A stretch of DNA of 26,590 bases, taken from Mastigamoeba balamuthi (taxonomy: Eukaryota; Evosea; Mastigamoebida; Mastigamoebidae). Each line of letters opens with the position of its first letter. The stretch's first letter is position 1. The DNA is taken from NCBI GenBank assembly GCA_902651635.1, contig CACRSC010000136.1, positions 288,713 to 315,302 on the forward strand, given 5' to 3'. Shown here in pieces: positions 11,812 through 21,442 of the stretch. The notes beneath the pieces are model-generated. The model worked only from the letters and a program-made list of their open reading frames with translations, was not told the DNA's origin and made no database searches. The translations under genes were made by a program, and so were the position numbers.

Positions 11812-14605
11812 ATGAGAAGCCTCGCGCGCTCCCTGTGCCTCGCGGCCTGCGCCGCCACGCTGGGCCTCTGCGCCTCGCAGCAGTACAAGTTCAAGCCCGT
11901 CTACACGGGCGGCGGCGGCGGCTTCATCGTCGACGTGGTGTTCCACCCCAAGCAGAAGGACCTCATCTACGCCAAGACCGACATGGGCGGCGCCTACCGC
12001 TGGGAGCCCACGACGTCCAAGTGGACGCAGCTCTTCAACTTCCTCACTGCCGACGAGTGGAACTGGAGCGGCATGGAGTCGCTCGCGCTGGACCCGCAGG
12101 ACCCCAACCTGCTCTACGTCGCCGGCGGCACCTACACCAACAGCTGGGCGGGCTCGTACAGCGACGGCAACGGCTGCATCTGGATCTCCAAGGACAAGGG
12201 CGCCAGCTTCTCCCGGGTCATAATGCCCTTCAAGGTGCGCGGTCACTCCGGGAACATCGTCTTTGTGATCCCCAGTCTTTCCCTTGTCTTCATTTTATGA
12301 TGGGACTTCTTCGTTCTCGAACACGCAGGCGCATCCACCTACTTGACAGGGCCACGCTCTCCTCTATGTTGTCCCGAGCTGGGGCGTTGTTCTGCCCGGG
12401 TCGTAACGGGAAAGCCGCGAGCAAAATGGCTGCCGGGATTGGTATTCACTTTTCTCGATTGGGTAGATGGGAGGGAACATGCCAGGCCGCGGCATGGGCG
12501 AGCGCCTGGCCGTCGACCCCAACCTGGGCAGCATCCTCTACTTTGGCGCCCGAGACGGCAAGGGCCTCTGGAAGAGCACTGACTCGGGCAAGACGTGGAC
12601 CAACGTCGCCAACTTCCCCGACATGGGCCCCTTCTGCGGCAAGTCCTCCGACAGCACCGGCTACCTGAGCAGCACAGTGGGCATCCCGTGGGTCGTGTTC
12701 GACCCGGCGAGCGGCACCAAGGGCTCGGCGACCAAGACGATCTACGTGGGCGTCGCCAACAACAACGCCAACAAGCCCTCGATCTACCGTAGCACCGACG
12801 CCGGCGCCACGTGGGCCGCCGTCCCGGGCCAGCCGACGTGCTCGGGCACGTGGGGCGGCACGGTGACCTGCACCGATGGCCGCTCGTGGACCGCGGGCTC
12901 GGAGAACGCGTACAGCGGCGGGGGGCTCGGGTACCTGCCCCACAGCGCCAAGTTCGACTCGAACGGGACGCTCTACGTGACGTACAGCGACTGGGAGGGC
13001 CCGTACAACGGCGGGCACGGGGCGGTGTTCAAGTTCGACGGGTCGTGGCATGACATCACGCCGTGCACCAAGGACAACAGCTACTGCACGCTGGGGAGCC
13101 TCTACTACGGATTCGGAGGGCTGGGCGTCGACGCACAGAAGCCCGGGACCGTCGTGGTCGCCGGAGTCAACGCGTGGTGGCCGCAGGGCGTCATGTTCCG
13201 CACTACCAACGCCGGCGCGTCGTGGACGCCAGCGTGGCAGTACACGAGCTACCCAACCGTCTCGCAGGTCTTCGCGATGAACATCACCAACGCGCCCTGG
13301 CTCAACTTCGGCAAGACCGAGAGCCCTCCGGTTCCGGCGGTCAACATCGGGCACATGATGGAGGGGCTGAACATCGACCCCTTCGACTCGGACCGCATGA
13401 TGTACGGCACCGGGGCGACGCTCTACTGCGCGTACAACCTGCAGAAGTGGGACAGCGGCTCGGGCGTGGTCATCAAGAGCGAGGCCCGCGGCATCGAGGA
13501 GGCCTCGGTCCTCGGCCTCGTCAGCCCCCCGGCGACGGGCCTCGCGCGCCTGTACAGCGTCATGGGCGACATCGGCGGCTTCAGGCACGACGACCTCAAC
13601 AAGGCGCCCAACGCCATGTACACGGTCCCCTACGCCGGCACCATGAACGCCATCGACTTTGCCGAGAGCAACCCCAGGTTCCTCGTGCGCGTCGGCACGG
13701 GCGACCCCTCGGCGAGCCCCGCGACGTACGGGAGCGCCTTCACGTACGACGGCGGCAACACGTGGTTCCAGGGCAACAAGGACCCCGTCTCGGGCCAGGG
13801 CGCGGGCACCGTCGCGGCGGCCGCCGACGCGAGCCGCGTGCTGTGGGCCGGCACGGCCGCGGCCCCCGCGTGGTCGTCGGACAACGGCAACTCGTGGACC
13901 GTGTCGACGGGCCTGCCCACGGGCGCCGCCGTGGCGTCGGACCGCGTCAACGCCAAGAAGTTCTACGGCATCGGCAGCGGCAAGTTCTACGTCAGCACCG
14001 ACGCCGCTGCGACGTTCACCGCGTCGTCGGCCTCGGGCTTCCCCAGCAGCGGCGCGACCGTCAGGGCCGTCTTCGGCACCGAGGGCGACGTGTGGGTCGC
14101 CGGGGGCAGCGACAGCGGCCTGTGGCACACGACCGACAGCGGCGCCACGTTCACCAAGCTGACGACGCTCGTCGGCGCGGCGCAGGTGGGCTTCGGCAAG
14201 GCCGCCGAGGGCAAGTCGTACCCCGCGGTCTTCGTCGCGGGCAGGCTCGCCAGCGGCGGGGCGACGGGCATCTTCCGGTCCGACGACGCGGGAGCCTCGT
14301 GGGTGCAGATCAGCGACGCGCAGCACAACTACGCGACCGTCCAGACGCTCACGGGCGACCCCACGATCTACGGCCGCGTCTACTTCGGCACCAACGGCCT
14401 CGGCGCCGTCTACGGCGACATCGCGGGCTCCGCCACGTCGTCGTCGACCGCAGCGACGGCATCGTCGGCCAAGAAGACGGCTTCGTCGACGAAGACCACG
14501 CCGGTCGACTCTGACGGCGACTCGGGCCTCACGGGCGACGCGAGCCTCCCTGCACTTGCAGCAGCCAGCATCGCCATCGCCGCGGGGGCGGTCCGCGTGC
14601 TCTGA
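11812..14605 (+). CDS. Secreted GH74 xyloglucanase-type endo-beta-1,4-glucanase
   Basis: Family GH74 enzymes cut the beta-1,4-glucan backbone of xyloglucan, a plant cell-wall polysaccharide. Two exons (11812-12234 and 12467-14605) give 853 residues. A signal peptide (MRSLARSLCLAACAATLGLC) precedes the mature start near Ala21-Gln24. The fold is a tandem pair of beta-propellers with BNR/sialidase-like repeats (STDSGKTW, STDAGATW, TTNAGASW, SDDAGASW). Both expected acid residues are in context: Asp57 in YAKTDMGGAYRW and Asp509 in YSVMGDIGGFRHDDL. A Ser/Thr-rich linker (about 795-835) and a hydrophobic end (LPALAAASIAIAAGAVRVL) follow, which looks like a GPI-attachment or tail-anchor signal. The gene is common in fungi and bacteria, so horizontal origin is plausible. 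The single intron shows it belongs to this genome. Confidence 0.93.
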
Positions 14606-14677
14606 GAGAGATGAGCGAGGGTGGCAACACTCAACACTTGCCCGACTGTGCAACATAAAGCCAACGCTGTTCAGGAG

Positions 14678-15851
14678 CTATTCAGTTGTCCCCTGTGCCG
14701 GGGCCGGGGCCGACTCGGCGGCCTCTGGGACAACGAACCTCTCGACGTTGGCGAGCCACGACGCAGCGTTGACCACGTAGCGCCCCGTCCCCGCGGCGTC
14801 CCACTTGTAGAAGAGCCGCGTGAACCCGCCGTCGATGACGCAGCGGCGCCCCTCGGCCTCGTACGCCGCGATGACGACGGTCCCGTCGGATCCCACCATC
14901 ACGTCGCGCAGCGCGGCGCTGGTCCCGCTGCCCCTGGCGACGCTGGACACGGTGGCGCCCTCGTAGAGGTTGTCGAGGCCGTGCACGACGGGGTGGTCGC
15001 AGAAGCCCGTTCCGTCCTCTCTGCCCTCGGGGCGCCGCGCCACGACGTGGTCCCCGTGGACGTCGCCAGTGAGCTCGACGCCCAGCAGCTTCCTGGCGAT
15101 GGCGTTGGCCTCGTCGAAGTAGGGCGCGTTGTCGCCCCAGAGGTAGAGGCCGCGCCCGCTCGCCCAGAAGTCGCTGATGAGCTCCACGTGCTGCGCCCCG
15201 AACGCGCTCCGCGGATTGAGGCCGTGATCAGAGATGACCCACAGCTGCCCGCATCTGGCGAGCTCCCTGGCGAGCTCCTCCGCGGTCGTCGCGACTCCCA
15301 GCGTCACGGCCTCGAACCCCTTCTTCCTCAGGGCTGTCCAGAGACGGCTGAGGGACAGAGGCCTCGTGCGGCCAGGGGGACAGGAGCGTACCCGTCGATG
15401 GAGAGCCGAAGTTGATGTCGCAGTAGTCGAGGACGACGACGCGGTTGAGGTCGGGGTGCGACGAGAAGGCGCCGTCGCGCACGAGGTCGGCCGTGCTGCT
15501 GGCCACGTTGCCGTCCTTGTCGCGGACGGCCATCTCGAGCTCCGTGGGCGCCTCGTTGTAGATGGGGCCCTCCATGGCCACCGCCCGCGGCTTCTCTCCC
15601 TGCTGCTTCCCGCTCCTCTGGCTCTTGGGAGACTTGGCAGCCCTCGCCCTCTTCGAGGCCGACGGGGGCGAGGCAGCGGGGGAGCCTGTGGCAGCACGCC
15701 TGTTCTTGGGTGTCTTGGCCACTTGACCGCCTGCCGAGCACTCGGGAAGCCCGGGCTGCTGGGGGAGGCGCCACAGGGCGCTGTTCGCCAGCAGACGCTC
15801 GCCCTCCAGGGCGGTGTCTGCCATAGTGCGCGATCTCTTCATGCCCGCCAT
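14678..15851 (-). CDS. Putative GATase1/ThuA-like fold protein with a basic N-terminal tail
   Basis: Two exons (15851-15392 and 15333-14678) join in phase 1 across a 58-nt intron with donor GTACGC, giving 371 residues. The first 90 residues are low complexity and very basic, with KR-rich clusters such as KNRRAA and SKRARAAKSPKS that resemble a nuclear localisation signal. The C-terminal region (about 120-355) alternates hydrophobic strands and helices: VVVLDYCDINFGS, ELARCGQLWVISDHGLN, GRGLYLWGDNAPYFDEAN, DHPVVHGLDNLYEGATV and RRCVIDGGFTRLFYKWD. This order resembles class-I-glutamine-amidotransferase-like (ThuA-type) folds, but no catalytic Cys-His pair is evident, so the assignment is structural guesswork. 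A second ATG at 15842 could be the start. The 3' end faces the GH74 gene at a 72-base distance. Confidence 0.7.
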
Positions 15852-16161
15852 TCGGTATTCGGTCTGATGCTGTCCTGTTTTTTTGAGTAAATAAAAACGC
15901 ACAGACGCAAATATGGATTTTGTGTGCACAACCGTCAATTGTCCGAAAAACGCAATAAACTGGCGATCGACGAAGCAGATGAACGCAAATCCTGGAATCA
16001 GCAACGAGTGTTCCCTGACCCAGGGCTGCTCTCAGCGGTCTGTGCCCGACGTGGCATCCAGCACCAGAGGCCGAGACGCAGTGGGGGTGTTCTGCTGTCC
16101 TTCATCCGCCGGTCCAAAGCTGCGGGTGCCCCCTCTGCGCGCGGGTGTGACTGCCACCCTC
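15852..16161. other. Short spacer between two minus-strand genes
   Basis: These 310 bases hold the 3' end of the DXO-like gene and the promoter of the gene below it. Just upstream of the start at 15851 is a T-rich run on the coding strand (around 15870-15900). No other gene is seen. Confidence 0.5.
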
Positions 16162-17322
16162 CTAGTAGCGGCGCGGATTTTTGGGGGCTGCCTCTGCCTG
16201 GACCACGCGGCCGTCGAGCGTGCGGTCCGCGGCCACGCTGGCCAGCAGGCAAGAGACAGCGGCGACAACACCGCCGAGCCCTTGGCCCCCCTTCTCCTTA
16301 ATGCGGTCCGAGACCTGCGCGAGCGTCTCCTCGTGGCACCCCAGCTCCCTGTCGGCCCTGTTGCAGACGACGAGGCGCTCGACGCCCGCGAAGGACATCT
16401 GCATCGCCACGTCGAAGGCCTTGCAGGGGTTGAGGGGCCACTTGCACGTCTTGACCTCCAAGAGGTCCGCGGGCTCCGGGGCCGCCGCCCCCTCGGCCCA
16501 CACGCGCAGCCGCACGCCGCCGTCGAGAGTCTCCTCGCGGGGCTCGCCCTCGGGCCTCGCCGGCTGCTCCCCGGCGGTGCCGTCTAGCTCGCTGCGCACG
16601 AAGACGACGGCGTCGCCCAGGTCCACGCGGCCCACAGAGTAGGCGGCCGTCGCGCTGCCCGGGCTCATCGCGCGTATGGCGTCGGCCGTCGTGCACGCGG
16701 CCTCGTAGACGTGGCCGACGCCCTGGTCGCCCGTCTCGTCGTCGGCCCGTGTGACGTCGTGCAGGAACACGCATCCGTGCACTTCGTCGCGCACGACCAG
16801 CACGTCGAGCGCGCCCGGGGGGAACGCGGTGACACTATGGTTGCCGAAGGCGACGTGCTGGAAGAGAGCGCGCAGCATCCCGTTGGCGACAACGACGGGC
16901 AGGCGGTCGCCAGACGCCGCGGCACGCAGGCGATCGTCGCCGATGACGAGGAGCAGTGCCTGCTGCTGGGCCTCGAGGCTGCCGAGCGCCTCGAACGGGT
17001 GCCGAGCGCAGAGCAGCTCGCGCGGGAGCGCCGCGAGCTTCGCAGGCGTCGGGGTCTCGTACGCAGCGATGCGGGCTGGCGAGACGGCGGACACGCCCTC
17101 GGACAGCGACATCTCGATGCCGATGGTCACGAGGGGCTGCACCTTGGGGATCCTCGCCTGGGCTGCGGTGGGCCGATGGCGGTCTGCGATGTTGTTGAGG
17201 AGCTCCAGCAGCGACGTCCTGGCGCCCGCAGAGGGCACCGAGGACGACGGGCGCCCAGCGTCGCGGGCCCGCTGCGTGTCCTCGTACCACGTGACGGTGG
17301 GGAGATGAGGGTCTGAGCTCAT
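16162..17322 (-). CDS. DXO/RAI1-family decapping nuclease-like protein
   Basis: DXO/RAI1 enzymes remove incomplete, unmethylated or NAD caps from mRNA and help RNA surveillance. This single-exon gene encodes 386 residues and carries the family's motifs in order: an aromatic-Glu (YEAA, Glu207), E-x-D (RSELDGT, Glu245 and Asp247), E-x-K (LLEVKTCK, Glu289 and Lys291), and the following helix with Gln308 (AMQMSFAGVERLVVCNRADR), which matches the family's WAQSF-L-G-P...GFR segment. These residues are the expected metal- and phosphate-binding ligands. Overall similarity is low, the region before residue 200 is divergent, and an acidic insert lies at 250-285. I infer the family from motif order; a generic PD-(D/E)XK nuclease is the alternative. 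The start is the first ATG of a long open frame. Confidence 0.62.
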   Translation of the reverse strand: MSSDPHLPTVTWYEDTQRARDAGRPSSSVPSAGARTSLLELLNNIADRHRPTAAQARIPKVQPLVTIGIEMSLSEGVSAVSPARIAAYETPTPAKLAALPRELLCARHPFEALGSLEAQQQALLLVIGDDRLRAAASGDRLPVVVANGMLRALFQHVAFGNHSVTAFPPGALDVLVVRDEVHGCVFLHDVTRADDETGDQGVGHVYEAACTTADAIRAMSPGSATAAYSVGRVDLGDAVVFVRSELDGTAGEQPARPEGEPREETLDGGVRLRVWAEGAAAPEPADLLEVKTCKWPLNPCKAFDVAMQMSFAGVERLVVCNRADRELGCHEETLAQVSDRIKEKGGQGLGGVVAAVSCLLASVAADRTLDGRVVQAEAAPKNPRRY

Positions 17323-17997
17323 TCGCGGTGCAGAACACGCAGGTCTTCAACGATGTTTGTTGCAGTGTTGAGGGTGTTCGGTTTGGTTTTTCTCGTTTCT
17401 GACGCAAAAACGACCCCGGAAATCCCGCGGTTGTGTTACCACGGTTGGCGCAATGTGACGCTTTTTCCGGGACTACACTCCTTCTGAGTTTTGGAACTGA
17501 AGGAAATCTGCTCGAAAATTCATCGTCGACGGCTGGTGTGTGACGCGCCAACAAGGGATACGTATCGTCATTCCGCCACACGACCAGTCTCGGAACCGGC
17601 CAGAAGACTCAGAGAGAGGATATGAAATGCCTGTGAAACCATGGGAGGGGAATGGAGACCTCTGGGTGGCTTCGATCCCGTGGTCTCCACATACAGAAGC
17701 TGAGTGGGTGGTCGTCGCGGAGTGTGTGCAGCCCCGCGTCGCACGGATCGCCCAGCTCCTCCGGCGGGGGCTGCACTTGCACATCGCGCGGGTCAGTTTG
17801 CCCCCCGACACTTTGTCCAATGGCCGGTGCCGCGGTCAGTGCCCTGTCCCGCTGTCGCTTGTTTCCCGCTGTGACTGGCTGTGAAGAGACCATTCAGTGA
17901 ACAGCCCTGCGGATCTATTGTCTTCTCCAGCAGATCCGAGCCCCCCGTCTGCTTCCTGCCACGCACAACCAAGACAACCGATCAGCAGGAGGCACGC
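17323..17997. other. Divergent promoter region of DXO-like and SPFH-like genes
   Basis: These 675 bases separate two head-to-head starts. A T-rich stretch at 17360-17405 precedes the DXO-like gene. An open frame at 17627-17884 (85 codons) has some GC3 bias but no recognisable motif, so I treat it as leader or chance. One GAAATGC word lies at 17624. Confidence 0.45.
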
Positions 17998-19466
17998 ATG
18001 GGCTGCCTGAGCTCCAAGGACCGCCGCAACTTCCGCGGGTCGTCGTACAGCCACAGTGCGCCACAAATAGACACCCGCACGCATGCCACAGCTGCTTACC
18101 CATAGGCTCGCTCGTGGTCTCCGCTGCGGCCCTCCGTAGACGTCCTCCTCGGCAAGCGCACCGTCAAAGACGTGCGACGGTCACTCCCCTAGGCGCCGCG
18201 CTGACACAGCCCGCGCAGGGCGAGTGCGCCGTCGTGTGGAACTGGCGCGGGAGGTACTCGAGGCACCCGGGGCCCTTCCGCGTCTGGCTGTTCATGTCGC
18301 AGGTCGCCTTCCTCGACCGCCACGTGGCCGACGAGGACCACTACCTCGAGGTCAAGCTGCGCGACGGCCGCACCGACCACGTGCGCGGCCCCGCGGCGCA
18401 GTTCATGGACCCCGTGCTGCACACGTCGATCCGCGTGCTCGACGCCGTCAAGCTCGACTCGTCCGAGGTCTGCGTCGTCTACCGCGAGGACACGGCCGCC
18501 GCCGGCGCCCCGCAGGGCGGGCCCGAGGGCGTGCGGGTCCCCGTGGAGCGCCGGATCATCCGCGGGCCTGCGGTGTTCGTCCCCGGGGCCCGCGAGTGGG
18601 TCCACGAGTTCCGCTGGACCGAAGGCGCCGAGAGGCCGCGGAGGGACGGCGGGCACGCGTTCACGAAGCTGAGCCTGGCGCCCGCGCAGCTGAGCGTCAG
18701 GGCGGCCGGCGTGCGGACGCGGGACGACGCCAAGCTCGAGGTGGCGGTGCAGTGCTCGTACGAGGTCGCCGACATCGAGCGGCTGCTGGCGCGCACGCAG
18801 GACGCCACGGGCGACCTCTCCAGCGCCTGCACGGCCGACCTCGCGGCCTTCGCCTCGTCCGTCGCCTACGCCGAGCTGCTCGAGGCTGCCGCGCGCCTCA
18901 GCGACGCCGCGACGTACCCGACGCTGGCCTCGCGCGCCGAGTGGATCGGCCTGCGGGTCCTCGAGGTCGCCAGCGTGGGCTTCGTCGCCGACGCCGCCGT
19001 GCAGGCCGTGCACTCCAAGAGCCGCGAGGACCGTGCGGCGCTCAAGGCCGCGCAGGAGGCCGCCGAGCAGGAGCAGGGGCGGCTGGACATGGAGCAGCAG
19101 CGCGCGGCCGAGCGGGCCAAGCGGGAGCGGTCCGCAGAGGCCGAGAGCACGGCCTTCGAGCTCGGGCAGGGGAGGCTGCGGCTCGAGGACGAGCTGGCGA
19201 GGCGCAGGGCGCAGCACACGGCAGCGCTGGGCGAGGCGCTGGAGGAGCGCGAGGCGGCCGCAGAGGCGGAGCGCGGCAGGATGGAGGCCGAGGAGGCGCA
19301 CCTGGCGCAGCTCAAGGCCCTCGGGGTCGACTTGACGGAGCTGCTCGTCTGCCAGGCCAAGGCGAGGCAGCAGCCCGCGGGCAGCGTGCTCCAGATCGAG
19401 GGCGCTGTACCCGCGCACGTGCACCTGCACAGAGAGGACGCCGCCGGCACACGGGAGGCCAAGTAG
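17998..19466 (+). CDS. SPFH/Band-7-like protein with predicted N-myristoylation
   Basis: Three exons (17998-18055, 18140-18171, 18219-19466) give 445 residues. The N-terminus MGCLSSK is a classic myristoylation (Gly2) and palmitoylation (Cys3) signal, so the protein probably sits on the inner face of a membrane. The body (about 20-280) matches the style of an SPFH-like family widespread in protists: VLLGKRTVKD, GECAVVWNWRGR, FLDRHVADEDHYLEVKLRDG, HVRGPAAQFMDPV, then a Band-7-like stretch with KLEVAVQCSYEVADIERLL. From about 295 to 390 a long coiled coil follows, as in flotillins. The end LGVDLTELLVCQA is also family-like. The short introns are 84 and 47 nt. The second intron's acceptor and the 32-nt exon 2 were chosen to give VLLGKRTVKDGECAVVW. 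The family name is from memory of architecture. Confidence 0.75.
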
Positions 19467-19718
19467 CGCGAGCAGCGCGGGCTGAGGAACAAAGAGCTCA
19501 CTCTATCTCTGTTTCATTTGATTTTGCTTGGCTGCCAACTGAGCGAGAAACCCACTCTGGGCGAAACTCACTCAGGGGCTCGGGCCACGCGCCCCCTCAC
19601 GCGGCACCCTCTTCTTCTGTATCTTCCGGCGCTGGCCAGAGGTCAGGACCGTGAAGGGAAGGGTCGGGGCGGAGGGCACAGACAATAAAAAGAAAGACAA
19701 ATGAATGGAGGAGTAGGA
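19467..19718. other. Spacer between convergent genes with a polyadenylation signal
   Basis: The stops of the SPFH-like gene and the minus-strand Smr gene face each other across 252 bases. AATAAA for the plus-strand gene lies near the far end. Confidence 0.5.
19684..19689 (+). promoter_or_regulatory. AATAAA polyadenylation signal
   Basis: AATAAA, 218 bases after the SPFH-like gene's stop and in the right orientation; it almost abuts the 3' end of the opposing Smr gene. Confidence 0.5.
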
Positions 19719-20375
19719 TCAGAAGGAATCAGAGGGGACGAAAGCACCTCTGGCGGGCAGCAGCACACGGAACGTGCCGAGGGCGGAGGGGTAGGCCCTG
19801 CTGTCGTACGGGTACTCGAATATGCCCTTCAGCCACCCCTCGACGAAGCGGCACAGCTTGCCGGGCGCACCGGCTGAGTGCACGCCGGCCCCGGTGATGA
19901 CCAGGACGGGGCGCCGTTGCTCCGGCCAGGACATTCTACGGAACCACTCTTCCAGGATGGAGATCGCGTGCTCGGTCTGCTGCCCGTGGAGGTCGATGAT
20001 GCCCTCGCTAAGCTGGGGGGGTGGGGGGCTGAGCGTGAGGAAAACCGGGAACAGAGGCGAGGGCCGCACCGTTTGGTGGTTGTTAAGCTTGTAGAAAATA
20101 GTCTTTGAGGCTCTCTTCTCTATGATCTCTCTCTGTTTTTCGTATCCCCTTAACTCTGTATTCTGCCTGACGACGCGGGGGGCCGTTGAGGAGAGTGCGG
20201 AGACGTGCGGAGAAGGGGAGGGGGCTCACTTAATTGTCTCAATAGCCGCGTATGCCTTTTTCCACACCTCTTTGTTGAATCTCGTCAGCTCGTCGCCGCC
20301 GCGGGCACTGGGGACCCTCGGCACATTCATCTCCCTGTAGTATTCCAGGTCGTCATAGGCGCCCCTTGACCCCAT
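19719..20375 (-). CDS. Small stand-alone Smr-domain protein
   Basis: Smr domains (small MutS-related) are nucleic-acid-binding or endonuclease domains, used in eukaryotic RNA quality control and in PPR and MutS2-type proteins. Two exons (20375-20230 and 20007-19719) join in phase 2 and give 144 residues. The hallmark DLHG is at 54-57, and the second loop ITGAGVHS at 87-93 matches the G-x-G-x-H-S signature. The helix before the domain (about 28-50, ELTRFNKEVWKKAYAAIETIN) resembles the last helix of the DUF1771 region that often precedes Smr. No other domain is present. The C-terminal 35 residues are not recognised. The chosen start MGSRGAY follows a CA-rich leader; an upstream coding exon near 20536-20470 cannot be excluded. 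Gly2 could be myristoylated. Confidence 0.8.
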
Positions 20376-20720
20376 GCGGCACGTGGCGTTCGTTTGTTGT
20401 TTTTGGTGGTGTGAGAGAAGAACCAACTGATGAGGTGCGCGGAAAAATGTATGTGGATATTAATATGAATCACCTTGAAATTATCCCAACGGTGACGTGG
20501 TGATGGAGACTGGAGGCCGCGAATCACCTCCTTCATATAAAAGACCTTTCGGGCTTGTCACTAGAAGCCAAAGGAGACTGAAAGTCTCGGACAGTCTGGC
20601 AGAGGCGCGGTGGGAGGAAGGAAGATACGCGAATCGGGGTCTCTCGGGCTAATCCTGTCTTTGCACCCGGTTTTTCCGCATCTCAGCACTATTCCCCGTG
20701 GTCTGGTGCCCGCCCGCACG
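20376..20720. other. Divergent promoter region with a TATA-like box
   Basis: This is a relatively AT-rich spacer between the Smr gene and the coiled-coil gene. It includes GGATATTAATATG near 20455-20466 and TATAAAAG at 20536-20543, about 180 bases before the ATG at 20721. Confidence 0.45.
20536..20543 (+). promoter_or_regulatory. TATA-like element
   Basis: TATAAAAG in plus orientation. The distance to the start codon would allow a leader of about 150 bases. It stands alone, so it could be chance. Confidence 0.3.
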
Positions 20721-21442
20721 ATGCTGACCCGCAAGAGCCAGGGCGGCCGCTCCATCGGCCCCTGCAACGACCTGGCCCACACGAGTGCGCTCGCAGGCGG
20801 CTCTGGCCGTGCGGACTGACGAGAGCTCCCCCAGTCCAGGACCTCGCGGACGACCTGCGGATGTACCGGACCCTCAAGGCCGTCATGGACCAGCAGAGCG
20901 ACCGCGAGGCCTCGCTCCTGCGCACGCAGCTCCTCGAGGCCCGCCAGGAGGCCGCCGCGCTCCGCGAGCAGCTCGCGGTCGCCCACTCCGAGGCAAGCGT
21001 CGAATTTCCGCGGACGAGCGAAATAACAGCGCAGTCCGCGGAGAAAAACCCCCTCAACTAATCGCGGAGAATATCTCCTGGCCGCTCTCCCGCCCATCAG
21101 CTCGAATCCGTCTGCGAGCGCGCCCGGACGCACCACCGGGCAGTGTCGAGGGGCACAGCGCCGGCAGGCGTGGGGGTGCTGCGGCCGCCGCGCCCGCGGG
21201 AGAGGGAGGGGTCCGACAGCCCCCAGCAGCCGCCGAGGGCCCCGTGCTGGGACCGCGACGGGCAGCAGCAGCGCGCGGGGGCCGGCGAGGCCGGCGCGTG
21301 CGAGGAGAGCGAGGCCGAGCAGGTCAGGAGGCTCGAGGAGGAGCTGGCGAGGGCCAGGGAGCGCATACGAGAGCTGGAGGGCGGCAGCGGCTCCGAGGGC
21401 AGGAGCGACGGGCAGGCCGCGTCCGAGGGGGCGGTTGTGTAG
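20721..21442 (+). CDS. Small coiled-coil protein, 187 residues
   Basis: Three exons (20721-20784, 20835-20992, 21101-21442) join in phases 1 and 0. The first intron is only 50 nt with GGACTGACG near its end. The second, 20993-21100, begins GCAAGC and ends CATCAG, a likely GC-AG intron. The protein has a short basic start (MLTRKSQGGR), a coiled coil at about 23-74 (QDLADDLRMYRTLKAVMDQQ), a disordered Arg/Pro/Gln-rich middle (about 85-135) and a second coiled coil at about 140-170 (EEELARARERIRELEGG). No catalytic motif or family is recognised. An extra upstream exon is possible. The architecture resembles the gene at 9796 in general style only. Confidence 0.65.
20993..21100 (+). other. Probable GC-AG intron in the small coiled-coil gene
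   Basis: The donor is GAG then GCAAGC, close to the usual GTAAGC consensus except for the C. A phase-0 alternative GT donor (GTCGAA, six bases later) is possible but a poorer match. Confidence 0.5.

Noticed and set aside
12446-14656. A 736-codon minus-strand frame opposite the GH74 gene
   Set aside because: It is the shadow of the GH74 exon: same third positions, no recognisable motif, and the plus strand has complete GH74 signatures.
17627-17884. 85-codon plus-strand frame before the SPFH-like gene
   Set aside because: The second half has some GC3 bias, but there is no motif and it lies in a divergent promoter region. Too weak to call.
18189-19430. Long minus-strand frame opposite the SPFH-like gene
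   Set aside because: Shadow frame; Leu, Gly and Arg rich with no domains, while the plus strand has coherent motifs.
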